Assembly: GCA_902620285.1 (NCBI GenBank)
Contig: CACNHT010000001.1
Location: 1-64,000 of the forward strand
Length of the DNA: 64,000 bases
Origin: an uncultured Alphaproteobacteria bacterium
GTDB lineage: Bacteria; Pseudomonadota; Alphaproteobacteria; HIMB59; GCA-002718135
Direction: 5' to 3'
This document shows, one piece after another, positions 63,632-64,000 of the stretch. The notes beneath the pieces are model-generated. The model saw only the letters and a list, made by a program, of their open reading frames with translations. It did no database searches and was not told the origin of the DNA. Position 1 is the stretch's first letter; each line of letters opens with the position of its first letter. A program made the translations under genes and the position numbers.

Positions 63632-63775
63632 TTATTTAATATTAAAATATTTTTTTATTAGCATAACAGTTCTAATAATTCGTTGATGGTGTTTGTCAAA
63701 GTTTTTTCTTCCTGATACAATATGTGGATACTTTGAAATTAAATTCTTTACATATTTTGGCAGTTTTTTTTTCAA
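63632..63775 (-). CDS. possible 47-codon small protein after purH
   Basis: Not in the ORF track. A frame starting with TTG, overlapping the purH stop (TTGA), reads MKKKLPKYVKNLISKYPHI and ends FNIK before a TAA. It is strongly basic (about 13 Lys/Arg, 3 His). The start overlap and steady codon use hint at a real coupled gene, but length and AT bias leave chance as an option. It may also be the tail of a degraded gene. I recognise no family. Confidence 0.3.
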   Translation of the reverse strand: MKKKLPKYVKNLISKYPHIVSGRKNFDKHHQRIIRTVMLIKKYFNIK

Positions 63776-64000
63776 TGTTTGAATAGTCGATTTTTGATAA
63801 AATAGAGAGATACTTTATTGTTGTTCGCAAAAGAAATTATTTTATCATCATTAATTGATCCATTTGGTTGAGCAACTGTATTACAACCATTTTTACTTAA
63901 TAAATTAATGCTATCAGTAAAAGGGAAAAAGCCATCTGAGGCACATACATAAGGTTTATTTTTAAAGAAACTTTTTTTGTTTTTAATAGCGGATTTCAAT
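63772..64000 (-). CDS. purH: bifunctional AICAR transformylase/IMP cyclohydrolase PurH, C-terminal fragment
   Basis: The window cuts this gene; only its last 75 or so codons are visible. ACASDGFFPF-like YVCASDGFFPFTDSINLLSKNGCNTVAQPNGSINDDKIISFANNNKVSLYFIKNRLFKH matches the end of PurH, including the ASDAFFPF block and the terminal FxH. PurH carries out the last two steps to IMP. The track start at 63999 is an internal TTG; the frame runs off the window edge. Confidence 0.92.
   Translation of the reverse strand, partial: LKSAIKNKKSFFKNKPYVCASDGFFPFTDSINLLSKNGCNTVAQPNGSINDDKIISFANNNKVSLYFIKNRLFKH

Overview
The window is a very AT-rich, densely packed bacterial chromosome segment with short intergenic gaps and many 1-14 nt gene overlaps. 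Several gene orders are alphaproteobacterial: hrcA-grpE-dnaK-dnaJ-dapB with divergent rph, hisB-hisH-hisA-hisF-hisE beside hslVU, maf-aroE-coaE-dnaQ-Tim44-Smr, rho-mnmE-mnmG-rsmG-parA-parB, and DUF3576-leuS-lptE-holA. Together with crtI-crtB-crtY-blh (retinal synthesis) and low GC this suggests a streamlined, probably marine alphaproteobacterium of the SAR11/HIMB59 kind. That placement is inference; no database search was possible.

Layout. 0-7.8 kb: the 3' part of katG, a SnoaL/NTF2-like gene, a four-gene BMP-type nucleoside ABC transporter operon and upp (nucleobase salvage), then a small lipoprotein. 7.8-21.6 kb: pyruvate carboxylase, a DUF2244 protein, dapB, the chaperone operon, rph-rdgB, an LppC-like lipoprotein divergent from rsmI, and a BON lipoprotein. 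21.6-27.5 kb: a histidine operon carrying a GNAT gene, divergent from hslVU. 27.5-35.1 kb: an envelope cluster (double-PAP2 protein, GT39 glycosyltransferase, DUF3108), then a minus-strand run of Smr, a phage-type lysozyme, Tim44-like, dnaQ, coaE, aroE and maf. 35.1-43.6 kb: a 421 bp gene-free divergent gap (candidate origin region), rho-mnmE-mnmG-rsmG-parA-parB with two parS cores, then holA. 43.1-55.3 kb: lptE, leuS, DUF3576, a porin, YggS, an orphan winged-helix protein, lolA, ftsK, a UbiH-type hydroxylase, a Lon-N-domain protein, thioredoxin-TPR and a trans-editing deacylase. 55.3-59.6 kb: crtI-crtB-crtY-blh, with no opsin gene in the window. 59.6-63.6 kb: tRNA-Gly(GCC) with a 52 bp partial copy of its 3' end about 750 bp downstream, followed by cell-surface or accessory genes (FkbM methyltransferase, sulfotransferase, glycosyltransferase, 2OG-Fe(II) oxygenase). 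The window ends inside purH.

The core genes cover protein quality control, chromosome segregation, tRNA modification, histidine, lysine and shikimate synthesis, and outer-membrane biogenesis. The most unusual points are: the tRNA-Gly att-like duplication with flanking short repeats and a single secreted-protein gene; a T4-type lysozyme in the operon slot where relatives usually carry MltA; a stem that could hide the start codon of the nucleoside transporter ATPase; sigma32-like promoters with identical 15 bp spacers before dnaK and hslV; and a tandem PAP2 fusion.
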